From positions 74,352,333 to 74,416,332 of the forward strand of contig OX419756.1 of the NCBI GenBank assembly GCA_948567375.1: 64,000 bases of DNA, read 5' to 3'. Shown here in pieces: positions 35,301 through 47,564 of this stretch (its first letter is position 1; each line of letters starts with the position of its first letter). Below the pieces are notes generated by a model. It worked only from the letters and a program-made list of their open reading frames with translations. It searched no databases and was not told the DNA's origin. This DNA comes from Lunularia cruciata (Eukaryota; Streptophyta; Marchantiopsida; Lunulariales; Lunulariaceae). A program made the translations under genes and the position numbers.

Positions 35301-38300
35301 GAATTAGGCAAAATTACTCATGATATAGATTAAGTAAAGCAAACTTTGAGAAAAAAAACTAGAAATTAATTAATTATAATAAGCAGTAAAGAATGAGAAG
35401 AGAAAAATTTCAAAACCAAAAAGATAAATACTCGGTTCCTGATCAAATGTCTTCCACTCTTGTAGTGCTATGAAGCCAGTTCATCACTTCATTTTTGAAT
35501 GGTTGGATATGGTCAGATTGACTAAAGAGAAATTTAAGAATCGTGCAAAAAGTCCTTAGTCACTCCTTACTTATTCTCCTAAATAGTAAAAGTTAAATAA
35601 TACCCGATTTGTTACCCAATTTAAATTTAAAGAATATCAATTCCCAAGAAGGGTTGATCTAATAGCATCTAATGAAGTTAAAGATGCTTAGGTTGGTAGG
35701 TATTTTGAAGATGCTTGCTTTTGTAGATATTTTCCAAGAAAAGCTTCCATTGGTTGAATACACTGGATTCAAGATACAATAGTTCAATATATCAAAATTG
35801 ACATTGTTTGTATTTGATTTTGTACTTACAACTAAAACAACTAACTTAATTAGTGGAGTCATTAAAGTCATCATGTGCATTTAATCTGATTTATGAGCAT
35901 GACAATGACTTCGCAAGCTTAACTACTAGCAAACTTTCAACTCCATGAAATGAGAGAAGTTCCAAAAAAAAATAGTTCGAATCCTCTACAGACCTCACAG
36001 TATTAAATGGTAATGGTTTTCTAACTCCTCTTCTAATTGAAGTTTTTATAAAGGTGTTCTGTTTAGATTTTTGGATGAAACATTTCATTACGAAATTGAT
36101 TATCTAGAGATTTTGCGCATTTAGATGTTCTTTTATTTGTGATATTAAAAATTTTATACTGTTATTTGTCAGGTCTGTTTGTCTATTTTCGATTTTAAGT
36201 CCATGCAGAGCATATATCCATTGAAGAAACAAGAGTGCTTTTTTTATGTATAGTTTCATTTTTTAACTGCTTTTGTGAAGGACTGCCATGTGAAGTAGAC
36301 AATGTCTCTTTTATATGGCTTATATTACTTTATAATCATGTTTTTAATGATCTCAAGATTAAATCTGACTTTTGTAGAAAATATATTTACTAAACTAGAG
36401 TGATTTTCATACACAAAGTCACGTTATCTTTCAAGTACATATTCTTGGAAAATCAAGATATTACTTATTCTTTACTTGCTTTGTTCTCAATTTGTAAAGT
36501 AAATTTTTTTGATCTCAATGTAATACAAATCTGACAGATCTTAATGCAAGACAGACGTTTCATGATTGCTGTACTTGTTTACCAATAAAACCTATGTAAT
36601 AAAAGCTAAAACGAGTGGCCAAGAATCTATTATAATCAAAAGAGAATGAAATTTGGGTTCTTGTGTCACTACATCACCAAAGTATAAACCTCACAAAATT
36701 CCAGGTCAAATTTGACATTCAAATGATACATTTCAATTGTATTGTGCATAAAATATTCAGTAATACCATCTAGATACCAAATTCAATACTCAAATATCAA
36801 GAACCAAACTAAAAAGGCACAGAAAATATTGATTCTCGTTTAGGCCGTTCTGTACCCTTGTAAACCGTCGGCTGTCTAATTAGATTAATCTATGGTTAGT
36901 GAGAAATCCCAAAGCTATAAACCTTGGAATCCTTTTCATTAAGCGTGACTCATGGACATCGATTTCCGCTATAGGCATATGCAGTACACATAAAAGTGAT
37001 CCATGTTAAGAATCTTGATGTCGATAACATCTGTAACAGTTGTATTACGACTTCTGCTAAAGTAGCCCAATAGTTTGGAATATAAAAAGATATCTAATAA
37101 GCGCTGAATATAAAAAAATATCAAATAACCTTGAATATGAAGAGGACACGTCACCGGAAATACGTCTCTCTTCACCACGTTATTACCTCGCATGGGGAGG
37201 ACATCGCGGGAGGAGGTACTGCAGTCGACAGGGATTGATGCCCCATGAGGTACTGCAGTCGAGAGGAGAGTTGCCGTCAACTCCCACGTCACCCACCAGT
37301 GGAAACCCGGTGATTGCCGGGAGGTGAACCCACACGAACGAGAGTTCAATTTCTTGGTCGGTTGAACGTAAAGAATTGGACTCAACCAGTTCAAGCGTCT
37401 TTTCTTTGGATGCCAAGACAGTCAAAGAGAACTCTAATAGTAATGTACTGTGTGTGGGAAGAAAAGAAGGCAAACGAAGGAGAGAACGACTTCTGTGCGG
37501 CTGCTATTCCCGAGGACCTCTTAAATTTGAGAAGTCTGCAGTGATGGAAAGGTGGATGGCTACTGGACTTGGCTGGTCTGATCTAACCGCGTCCTCGAGG
37601 GGGTGAATTGAACTGGTCTTTGTTCACATTTGGTTTCTCTGAAGTGCTTGGAGTCGGGAAAGAAAGGTGTACAGCTGATCGTGCAGGAACAGGGGAGGCG
37701 AAGGAGTGGAATCGTGCATATGTTTGATGAGAATCAGCTGAACTAGTGTAAGTAGCGAAATTTATCCGGGAATTGTAATGCTAGCGTGAGGTGGATGAAA
37801 AGTCGGATTTGATAATCTGTGAATTATATTCAAGAGGCGGAAGGATTTATGAGACTTGAAAGAAGATGAATCTTGCATTTGCATTTTCTTAGATCTTCAG
37901 AATAGAAATTCCGAGTAATTCCAAGTCAGAAATTATGATTACAAGTAGGCGAAGAAGTTAAAGCGCAATGCACCGCCTCATGTCGCTGATACATTTAGTG
38001 ATGCTTTCAGAGCATTCAGATGGCCTCTCTGCACAACCAGAGATTAGGTCTTCGCGACGTAATGCCAAGCGCATTTTGGGCTCCAACGAACTGGCGCTAT
38101 TACAGAGGTCAAAACTCGTCTCCGTCCCTTGTAGAGTGGACGCGTGAATCCGCTGTTAAATCCTGAAACTCTATGGAGTTTGCTGTCTGATTATCATTTC
38201 TGATGTCTGACTCAGCTAAGGAAATCTATTGTTTCTCGTTAGTTGATTATCAGTTACCTTCTTTAGCTAAAGTTATATGCCTGCACGTTTTCGAGTAGCA

Positions 38301-38500
38301 AATGATTCTCGTGTACAGTTGATAATTATGCCCTTGTATCTGAGTACGATTGTTAAGTCGTCAAATTGTCCACTTGCATACAGTAGCTATGGTACTCGAA
38401 CATAGCTGTGAGACCAGGACATGCATATAACTTCACTCTTGGAAAGTGAAATACAAATAGATTAATTGCTGCGTCACAATGATCTGTGTTAGGGTTTTAC
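32350..38500. other. No intact gene recognised
   Basis: Frames are short, below 100 codons apart from one minus-strand frame of 141 codons at 36,969-37,394, which has no recognisable motif. The interval 34.5-36.9 kb is strongly AT-rich. A short direct repeat, GAGGTACTGCAGTCGA-like, occurs twice around 37,214-37,262. I see no tRNA or other structured RNA. Confidence 0.4.
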
Positions 38501-38867
38501 CTGTAGCGGAGCAAAAAGGCGGAAGTCAGTGATGTCTTCCGCTAGTGTCCCTTCCTTTGGGAGGTGGAGATGATGAACCTGAGCCCTTCTTCCAGCCAGT
38601 TTGAGTGATAATTCCAGGTCAGGTTTGATTTCCTTCTTCACTTCATCAAACGGGCTGAATACGAACAGGAAGATAGATGGTTGTTGCGCTTGCTGGATCA
38701 ACAAGTCCTGGAGTGGTCAATAGACGTGCTGGCCAGCCATATCCCATGTGTCAATTTTGCATTTCCTTATCACTTTTCAGCAACTCAACGTCAATCACTT
38801 TTGTTCTCCACAACGCGTCCCGTATCTTTTTTCCCAACTTGGATTCGTTGTGAATTGTTCGCATCAT
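38501..38867 (-). pseudogene. Roc-GTPase-like fragment
   Basis: On the minus strand, KLGKKIRDALWRTKVIDVEL leads, after a frameshift, into IDTWDMAGQHVY, a stop, and FLFVFSPFDEVKKEIKPDLE, then KLAGRRAQVHHLHLP. The WDMAGQ segment (38,729-38,746) is a G3 switch motif of the DxxGQ form typical of Roc domains in ROCO proteins, and the hydrophobic FLFVFSPFDE strand after it fits. The P-loop (G1) is not visible upstream. The fragment ends at CTACAG followed by gtaaaaccc, a good splice donor, so it looks like a decayed genomic exon and not a processed copy. The TGA at 38,717-38,719 and the frameshift argue for a pseudogene. Another Ras-like GTPase is the alternative. Confidence 0.5.
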
Positions 38868-39215
38868 CTTCTCCCTCGGTTGTGAGAACAATGATTGTGA
38901 TAGCCGCCGAGTGTATTAGCAAAGGTGTCAAACCAAAGCCTAGGGAATAACACAGGGCAGAGTCAAATTCTTTAAGTTCCATGGAAGTCATTCATAATTT
39001 AATTTTCCTGGGAATGAGAAAATCTTCCATGTGATATTATGTTAGAGTCAGGTCACAGTTCCTCACCAACTGCAAGAGATTTGGGTAGCTTGATTTGACA
39101 GACCGACAGTAGAGGTGATTGCATCCCCGTTTAGTCCCGCCATGTCCCCATATGAGTCACATTTAGCTGACACAGTCTCCCAGTACCAGCGAGCTGCGAA
39201 ACAAAAGAATTTCAA

Positions 39216-41228
39216 CGAAGCTCTCGTCACAACTGACTGTGGATGATCGTGAAGTGCTGAGAATACAGACGAATATTTCGAACAAAAACGAAATGTCGTT
39301 CTTGGTATGCGCAGTCCTTCACTTCAGATCTAGAGATGAATCTCTTCTGGATCGGCAATATCTACTTCTTAGAAAGAAGGATGAGTGGGATATCTCCACA
39401 GCGGCCAGTCCGATGCCCTATCAAGCTATCACACTATCGAGGTGACTTACAAATCGGGGAACATGAGATCCACAAATATAGCTCACCAAGGAGGACAAGA
39501 AACACTACTTCAATGCTGCTGACCATGAAAACTTCTGCGGTAGTTACATCGGATCATGCGAAAAGAGATCCACCACCGATACATGAGTTGCTTTATGTGC
39601 GTATTATGTATATTCTGTGCATTGAGCAGGTGTGTTGCGAGTGGGGACCTGATGACGGAAATCATGCGTATGAAAATATATTCGCTGTAGCTCAAAACAT
39701 AGTATCCATGTCATTGAGCTCGATTCCTGTTCCCAGAGTCGTCCATATCCAGCTGGAGTAAGACTTTGGTGCAGATCAGGTACCAGTGTCACGCTTCGTG
39801 AATATACCATCGTATGCAGATTCCACCCTGGATAGAAACGGAACCCCAGCTTTCCCCATTCTTGGCTTGTTATGGTCTTGCTTGGAGTTAGGATCTTGTG
39901 TGGAACTTTATACTGGCTATACACGAAGTGATGGATGGCAAGTTTGTTCTCGTAAGGCAGGATGACATTTTAGTACAAATCCCATTTATGTCTTCTAATG
40001 TTTATGTCCTGAGAAAAGCTACCTTGATACGTAAGACACCTTCTGTTTGATAGAATGGCAGCAGGTGATGAGGTGATCAACAGGACACACGTAGAGTAGA
40101 TTTATGACTCCTGCATGCCATGAGTTTATATGAATTATATGATTGTAGTTGGAGAGCCACTGATCATAATAGCTTCACTTGCACTTGCTTAGTAGTACGA
40201 GTAACCTTTGCAGAGAGGGAGATTGGAGTACTTTCTCTAATATATAAACGCAGAGAGTGAAGTATGGGAACAAGTGCTGAACACGGATCTCATGCCTAAG
40301 TATTCGAATACGTTGTTGACTTAAGAACAGAGTGCGCTAACAGGTAGTTGGATCGTCTTTGGGGATTCTGAAACTATGTTCCTATTTTAAAATCGTACAT
40401 CTTCAACTTTCTGCCTTTTGTGTGTGGCATCATGAACTAGACCGGTTCGGTTATCAAATAGTACTACCAGTTCGATCCAGTCATTTTTGTGTGGCATTTT
40501 GACCCTCTTTAGCTTGAAGGAGTAACATTCCTAGGCTTTTTTACCACCTCATAACCACTGCTCAATTACCTCACCTACTATATGCTACACCTCAAGAGCA
40601 ACACAATTTCCTACATTACCACCAAAAAGAGAAAGAAAACAGAAAAGAGGATGGTTCATCTAGTGAAATTTGTTGAATCGTTCTTAACTGTGTTTCTTTC
40701 TAACCAATAACTCATTACTTTTAGCCATCTTTGAGCCTTTCAAGTTGACTACATTTCAAATCAATCTACAAATTTGGGTCATGAGATTAGTGGAAGATGT
40801 ACCCTGGATAGAGTCTCAGGAAGATACCTCATCACTGGAACGGACATTGGGCACTAGGTTGTTGTGATGCTAATCGTTGCTTGCGTTGTGGTCTCGCTTC
40901 TCCCAATTGCATGAAATGCTGATCGACTTTCCAGCGGATTTGTGACCTTGAAGATTAGCCTGACTGCCGAGCTTTCCGTGTTCATCTTTGAGTTGTCGGG
41001 ATTGGTCAGCTTGGAGTACTCTGTCCTGGTCATTGTTCTAGGGGTAGTTCATAAGCAGGTTGCTTCGTTAGTTCCGATGGCGTCAGGAGAGCAACTCGCT
41101 TCAGGTGAAGATGGCCGTAATGTCCCGCCATTGAAGGCAGTAGATTTCTGGCAATAGAAGATGAATGCAAAAGTTTGATTGCAAATTCGACGTGTCACTC
41201 TGTTCAGTTTTTGGGAGAGGAAATTTAC
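39216..41228 (+). repeat. Paralogous block C' (partner of C)
   Basis: It is collinear with 28,850-31,398 but lacks the LINE copy and the 103-bp duplication found there. Landmarks include GAACATGAGATCCACAAATA and CACTTGCTTAGTAGTACGAG. No conserved reading frame. Confidence 0.85.
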
Positions 41229-42563
41229 TCGTTCAGAGCGCTGCCGAAAATCAACTTCTTCATTTATGTCATTATTTGCTTTCAAGTGAGTGAATTCGTT
41301 TGCTGCAGAGAGTGTCGTTGGTCAGGTCGCGGATGGCACCGCTGGTTCGAGTATGTTGAAACGGAGGAGTAGAATTTGCCGAGTGCTCCTTTTGCGTCGA
41401 TTTCAGCGGCATTCTCTTGTGGCCGAAAGAAACCCACTTCTTTCTTTGCACGAAGTAAACCGCTTCCCGGAGCTCGTCAAACAAAGGCAGTCTTTTCACC
41501 GTTTAAAAGGAATACTTCGAGAAAGAACTGTTTGCAGTGACTGTCTATGCAGGATATATTTACATTGTTCATACTTGAACTGAGCCTCTGCACTTTCTAT
41601 TTTCTGGTCCTGGTTCTACATGGTTGGTTGAAACTGTTGTTCACCTTTGAAGTCTTGTATCTATTTTCATCTACTAAAAGGTTCAGGTTACGCACAGAAA
41701 CAAGATTCATCTCAGTGAAAGCTTTTACTTCCCTGCTCATCCTCTTGTAGCAGGGAACATCACTAGCATCGAAGAAAGTTGAATACCATAGCGTCCGACG
41801 GATTGCTGGGAATGGCCGCTGCGTGTTTCGGTCTCTTGTAAGGACTCAGACTTTGTCAAGATCCACTTTAAGGACAGGATTTATGCTTCTTAGATGATGA
41901 AGAGGTAGTCCTTGAGTACGAGTAATGGTTACTCTCCACCCCCGGTTTTGGGGGGGTATAGTTCATCATCAGATTTTTGTGTGTTCATGGGGTTGGGGAT
42001 CTCCCATTTTACGAACTGCTTCCGCTCTCACTACATATACCCCCTACCATCAGAGTCCAGATTCCAGCAGATATTTGTGAGGTGGTTTTGGGCCGATCAT
42101 TCATATCCGTCCAGCACCGGTGATCTCTGTGAATTGGAAATCTGCACTAGCTATGTTGTTAATATTTTCTCACTCAGTGCTTGACAAGCAGTATGTTTAC
42201 GCCTTACAGAATCCTATAACATAATAATTATTGAGCACACATGGTCTAGTCTACTTTTTCTCCTGCTCATTATTTTGTTTTGGTATCCGTTTACAATACT
42301 GCCCTCGATGTATGCCATTAAGGAGCCTGTAGGTAAGTCACCCTTTGTATTGACGTGAGTTGGATCATGTCTTGTTTCACTCCGTTTCCAATGTATGTTT
42401 GGTTGCAATACCTACGTACAGACATCTGAGAAAGATAAAGGGAAATTTCTTCTAAACTCCAATAGATTGGAAAAATAGATTCAAGCACGCGCAATGAATT
42501 CTTGATTGGGTCAAACCTACGGCTTCCCGATAAGCAATGGTTGTCGAGCTCTCAGAAAGGGCA

Positions 42564-42731
42564 TGAGAACTGTTTTTCCTACACCAGCTCCTCCAAATAA
42601 TCCAATCTTGCCTCCACGACGGTAAGGAGCTAAAAGATCTACTACTTTAATTCCTGTTTCAAAAATAGATAATTTTGTATCTAATTGAGTAAAGGCAGGA
42701 GCAGATCTGTGAATTGGAAATGTTGTAGGTC
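42564..42731 (-). pseudogene. atpB: Nuclear copy of part of plastid atpB (ATP synthase beta subunit)
   Basis: On the minus strand one frame reads [55 protein letters not shown] in succession, about 56 codons including the Walker A motif GGAGVGKT. The residue and codon pattern is that of the plastid gene and not of nuclear mitochondrial ATP2, which differs before TGIKVVDLL. Both ends break off into unrelated sequence, so this is a short plastid-to-nucleus insertion with no function. The absence of stops suggests it is fairly young. Confidence 0.9.
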
Positions 42732-44597
42732 TTCAATGGAACAGAGCAGGAGTTTGAATGGAAGAAGATACCACATTGTATAGTACTGAGGCAGATATCT
42801 GAAGTCCAGTCAGGATAAAAAGTACCAACTGTAGTGCCCAGGAAAACGGATGTTTGTTCATTTCTGAAGCTATCACCAAATTGAACGTAGTATGGACCTA
42901 GCGGAAAGTAATTTCCGATTTATAAAATCAAATATAGAGCGAAAGTTAATTCAGTTAAACCAACAACCTCGATAGTTTCGTTCTCCGATATATTGATCAG
43001 CATTCCGTCCATTTCTTGTTGCAGGACTCTGATTGATATTTTCCTTTGTTTGGGAAACGATACTATGTTTTAAGTTACGAGGTGCTGTGGAGCTGGAACT
43101 GTGAATGTTGTTTAGAGGGATAGATGATTAGGCTAGAAAACAGCCAGTCGCGTTTCTCGATTTGGAGTTCATGCCATGCTGACACTGTCTTTCATCCTTG
43201 TATAAACAGATGAACTCGGGATGGCAGGGATGGACACTATCTTTAGGTCTGACCAATGGGTAAACAAGTACAAAGATGATCGGGATAACAGCCGAAGAAT
43301 CACTTAAACGGAAATTTGTTTCTGCAACAGTGGGTCTAGTTTACTCAACTTATTGTGTATTGTCTTTTTGTTAAGGCGCAGGTGAAGTGAAGGTCCTTGT
43401 ATATTGCAATCCATGGACTCTAATGCTGACGATGGATATTTAAGTTTGTAGTCATATCTTATGTGAACTCGAGGTGGCATCAAATAAGTAACTGGTTTTG
43501 TGTTTCTCAATACAAATACTGTCAATGAACGACTAGCCCAAGTTTGTGGAGATTCGAACTTCTGGTGAGCATCGCGGCTTATTACTTTCCAACCTAGTCA
43601 TGGATACCAATGAGACTAAATAGAGTCAGGAAGGTGATGCAAGGTGATGGTTTATCTTGTAATCCTTACTACGAACAATGAATTACGCGAATTACCCGAG
43701 CTAGCACCGACGAATGCTTTTCTTGATCTACTTAGCATTGGTGCTTCTCAAAGAAGAGGGACTTCGAAGAAATTCACCGGGTTGAAAAATGGTTCTAGAA
43801 GGCTTAAGTCATAACCAATCTTCGTCTCCGTGTGCTTTCTAGGATGTGCTTTCAACCAATCAATCATTGTGGACATACCCGAAGCATAAGTATTTATATT
43901 TACGGGCTCTATCATTGTTGCATTCTTTGCAGTTCATTTCAGTCGGAAACTTAAAAGTTTTAATTATCATTCTTGTGCATAGGTCCAGTGAAAACTGAGT
44001 ATTATAAAAATAAAGATTGTTAGACGAATAGATCTTTGATTGTTTTTGGATGTAATCGATTATTGTTTAAGTATCCAAAAGCGGGCCAAGTTAGTGTGGC
44101 ATAGTCTGTTCAACTATTGATACTGTTTATGTACTTTCATGCCTACCATTTGGAGTTGTGCTAAAGCGCTTCAAAGCCACTGGTCCATCCATATTCTCGA
44201 GGTCAACGAGTTTTATCATCGAGGAAACTTATAGAATTTAATGTTCGAAATCTGACGGGCTAAACAAGGAGGAAGGAGAGGAGGTGGTCATTACGTCCCT
44301 GATCGGAGAGTATGGTAGTGGATCTAGGAAACCAAGGAAGGATAGAAAGGCACGGAAGCCCGTGAGATTACTGTATCATCGTATTGTCACTAAACGCTTC
44401 ACATAGATTGAGAGTGACAACTTCCACCACAAAATATTTACGGAGCTGAAGATTTCTTACCACTCTGAATTCGTGTCGACATGCAGATTTTAGCATGAAT
44501 AAGGGAAAGCCACTAAGTACCTTGCCTGATTCCAACCCGTGAAAGCTACCCATATAGTAATGTTAGTGAAGCCATTTAATATACTATAGCCTATAGG

Positions 44598-44922
44598 GAC
44601 CTGATCCGCTGAGCGGTTTCAGTTGGAACAAAAAAGTCAAATCCAATGCTTTTGCTCACCGTCATTTTACACTGACAGTGGTGGTGGGTATAACTGTTTC
44701 CCGAAGCTCGATCAGGTTTTACTTATATCATGAGGGATGTTGAAAAGAGGTATACAGACCTAATCAGCTCAACGATTTCAATTGGAACAAAGAACTCAAA
44801 TTATGAGTCCGATGCAGTCGCTCATCGTCACTTTCGTCTGACTGGGTGGTGGGTATATAACTGTTTCCGTAGCTCGAACAGGTTCTACTGATCTCACAAG
44901 GGACGTTGAAAAGAGGTATGCA
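44598..44922 (+). repeat. Tandem duplication, units of about 159 bp
   Basis: Two units (44,598-44,756 and 44,757-44,922) share GACCT(G/A)ATC, TCAATTGGAACAAA-like sequence, GTGGTGGGTAT, TAACTGTTTCC and GTTGAAAAGAGGTAT. They are moderately diverged. Confidence 0.85.
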
Positions 44923-45924
44923 TGATCAGTATGTGGACGCCCTGACACAAAAACTTATGCTGAAAGAATGCTCAGAAAGACCTGCCAACATACGAGTTCC
45001 AAAGATTAACAAGGTAAAAGCCGGAGGGAGGTGTAGGCGTGGATGTATGTAAACAGGAAAAGTGATCCTACCGACGGCAGAGGATACTTGACACAATTAA
45101 TCACTTACGCAACCCTCTTGATGAAAATGTTGTCCTTCTTTGTATCAGAAAAAGACGATAAATAAATAATCCTCGCTGGTGCATCACTACTATCTATTTG
45201 TGGTTACTGCAAACCTTGCAAAGAGAGCAATGACCTTGAGAGGATTTTCTAAGCATTCAGTTGTAGAGCACTTTCCTAATTTAAGCATTGTCTGAGGAAA
45301 TGTATATATTGTGAAGTCCACTGTTTGGGTCCGTGTTAATCGGACTAACATCGGGGTTGTCGGTCATCACCTTTTCCGTTTGCAAGTACATGTGATCACA
45401 GCTCGGTAAACTTTGTTAGGAAAGAAATTGAACGATTTGTGCTTACAACCTCAAGGAAATAAACCGCTGAGTATGACCTTCCTCGACATCTGGCTGTGCT
45501 TTCTTGACAATCATACTCTGAAGCAAGTACTTTCCAGATGGACCGTCTGATCAGATACACCCCCACAATACACTGTACAAAATCAGTCTCCTGGCAGCTT
45601 CAACATCTTTAATTCCCTTCGATGTGGAATATCATCGACAGTAACCTGTCTGTATTTTCAATATGTATTCTATCACTGTTTTAAGCAGCATCAAATACAA
45701 CCAGCAGCAATAACGTACGATTCAATACTCAGTGTACGCCGGAATCTAAAGAAACAATCTGCGTACAAGTGCTGTCCCTCCCTCCTCCTCTTTAGTGGGG
45801 ACATGTCTTTCGAGTGAACGCAGCTTACGATCATCACCACCACGAATGAGAAAAGTGCACTTCCGCTTTAGAACATCTGCTTTCCACTAAAGACGCTTCT
45901 TGTCCTTAGAGGACTTGAGAGGTC

Positions 45925-47516
45925 TGGTTTAAGTTAGTATCATTTTAGCTTCAACACGTGTAGCATTAAGCAACACCAGAAATATTCAAAGACAAATGTT
46001 ATAAACTTGATTCCAGCATTTACCAAAACTAGAAATATTCAAAGATTAATAACTATATATTTGATTCCAACGGACTGATCAAAAGATTGAGTTGCTAAAA
46101 GGGGTGCTTTATCAAATCGCGTGCTTCAGTTGAGACTAATAGTATATGTTAGTGAATCAAGTCATGTCTTCCTTGAACATAGTAACTTGTTGTATAGCTA
46201 TTTAATTGTTGAAGAGAATAGATATAGAAATATTATGATCAATTGAGAAATATCCTAAAATTCTAACATACTCAACTGCAGTTGTATGAAGTTGCAACAT
46301 CATTCAAGGAGGGAATATTCACATATCAAACAAAAATTAGAAGTAAATATGCCTTGCAACTTCATCTTTACTTACAACTCGTTCTCTCCCATGTGATAAA
46401 TTAAAATAAAAAATTGATGAGAATAAAAGGTTCATGGCAAATTACGACCTATACAAAGAGTTTTATTTTCACGACGAGTTAAAACACATTCAAGAGGTCG
46501 AAGTATTCTTAGTAAACACAATCCATTTTTTTCGGAGAATTTGACTAACATAAAATATGATTTTGTGGCAGATTAGAAGATAGTATTGTTTTCACTGCCG
46601 AACAATATATTTTGAGAAGCAGCCACATATGAAAAAAATTGATAATTCTGATAAAAATAAATAAATAGAATTTAATTTTTGTAGATGTAGAATCACGGAC
46701 ATTTTTTTCCATACATACACTAATTTCAAATCGTATACTTTGACTTGTAAATGAATTGGACTGATTTTATTCTAAAACGTATCGAATGAAACTTTACAAA
46801 AGGAATATGCCGTAATACAAGTCTGTTCTAAAGATATATTGAATTAAACTCTGGAAGAAGTTTAAAGGTACCACACTAGATGACATGAAATATAATGAAA
46901 TGGTTCCTTTTCAAAACGAGAGATTCTAAAAAGGATTATTTTAAATATTAATTATTTTATAAAATATTTTCATCATTTTTTATACAAAGAGCGGTGTAAT
47001 AAGAGGTAATTTAAAAATGGGATATTTGGTGAAATTTATTCGTAGCTTTCTAATCATTCTCCACCTAGTGATAAACTGAAATTCAATGTTCCAGAATTTC
47101 CAAATTACTGACAACAAACAGTTTTGAGATTCAGCCTTTTAAGTTTCAAAACACCCACAGAATACATAAAGAGTTTGACAAATGACAAGGACTCCAAGAT
47201 CTTACCAGATAGACTTTCGTCAAGAATCGGAATAAGTAATCCTCTCTAGTTGTTATATTTCTAGGGTTAGCGAACGCTCAGATGCAAAATAAACAGAATT
47301 TCGACATCGCATAAAATATCCAACAAAACATGTTGAAGTAGTCAAGCAGTACGTACGGTGGAAAATGTCCAGGAATACGAGAACTGAGGCGGAAGTTGTT
47401 ACTCCACTCAGGTGAGCCATTGACAGGAGTATGAGTCACTGCCATGGCTAGAGAAGCACTACGCATGAAAGGTGAACAGGCGAATTCAGTATGATAAAAG
47501 GTATAGTCTCCACGAT
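45925..47516 (+). repeat. Paralogous block B' (partner of B)
   Basis: It is collinear with 27,077-28,760 up to GGTATAGTCTCCACGAT. The near-complete LINE lies just downstream. No conserved reading frame. Confidence 0.8.
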
Positions 47517-47564
47517 AACCAAAAGATGAACTTGTGTGCCCCTCGTGTGACTCACTACGTGAAG

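Larger units (their letters stand above)
41229..45924. other. No gene recognised, apart from a plastid fragment and a tandem duplication
   Basis: Open frames of up to about 97 codons at 41.2-41.8 kb show no family motif and both strands are equally open, so they are probably chance. The plastid atpB fragment (42,564-42,731) and the duplication at 44,598-44,922 are listed separately. Confidence 0.4.

Noticed and set aside
36969-37394. Minus-strand frame of 141 codons
   Set aside because: No motif and low-complexity repeats (for example repeated GYF/FYIQRLL-like text). Not supported as a gene.
39336-39761. Plus-strand frame of 141 codons in block C'
   Set aside because: The matching part of block C is broken in other places, so there is no sign of coding constraint.
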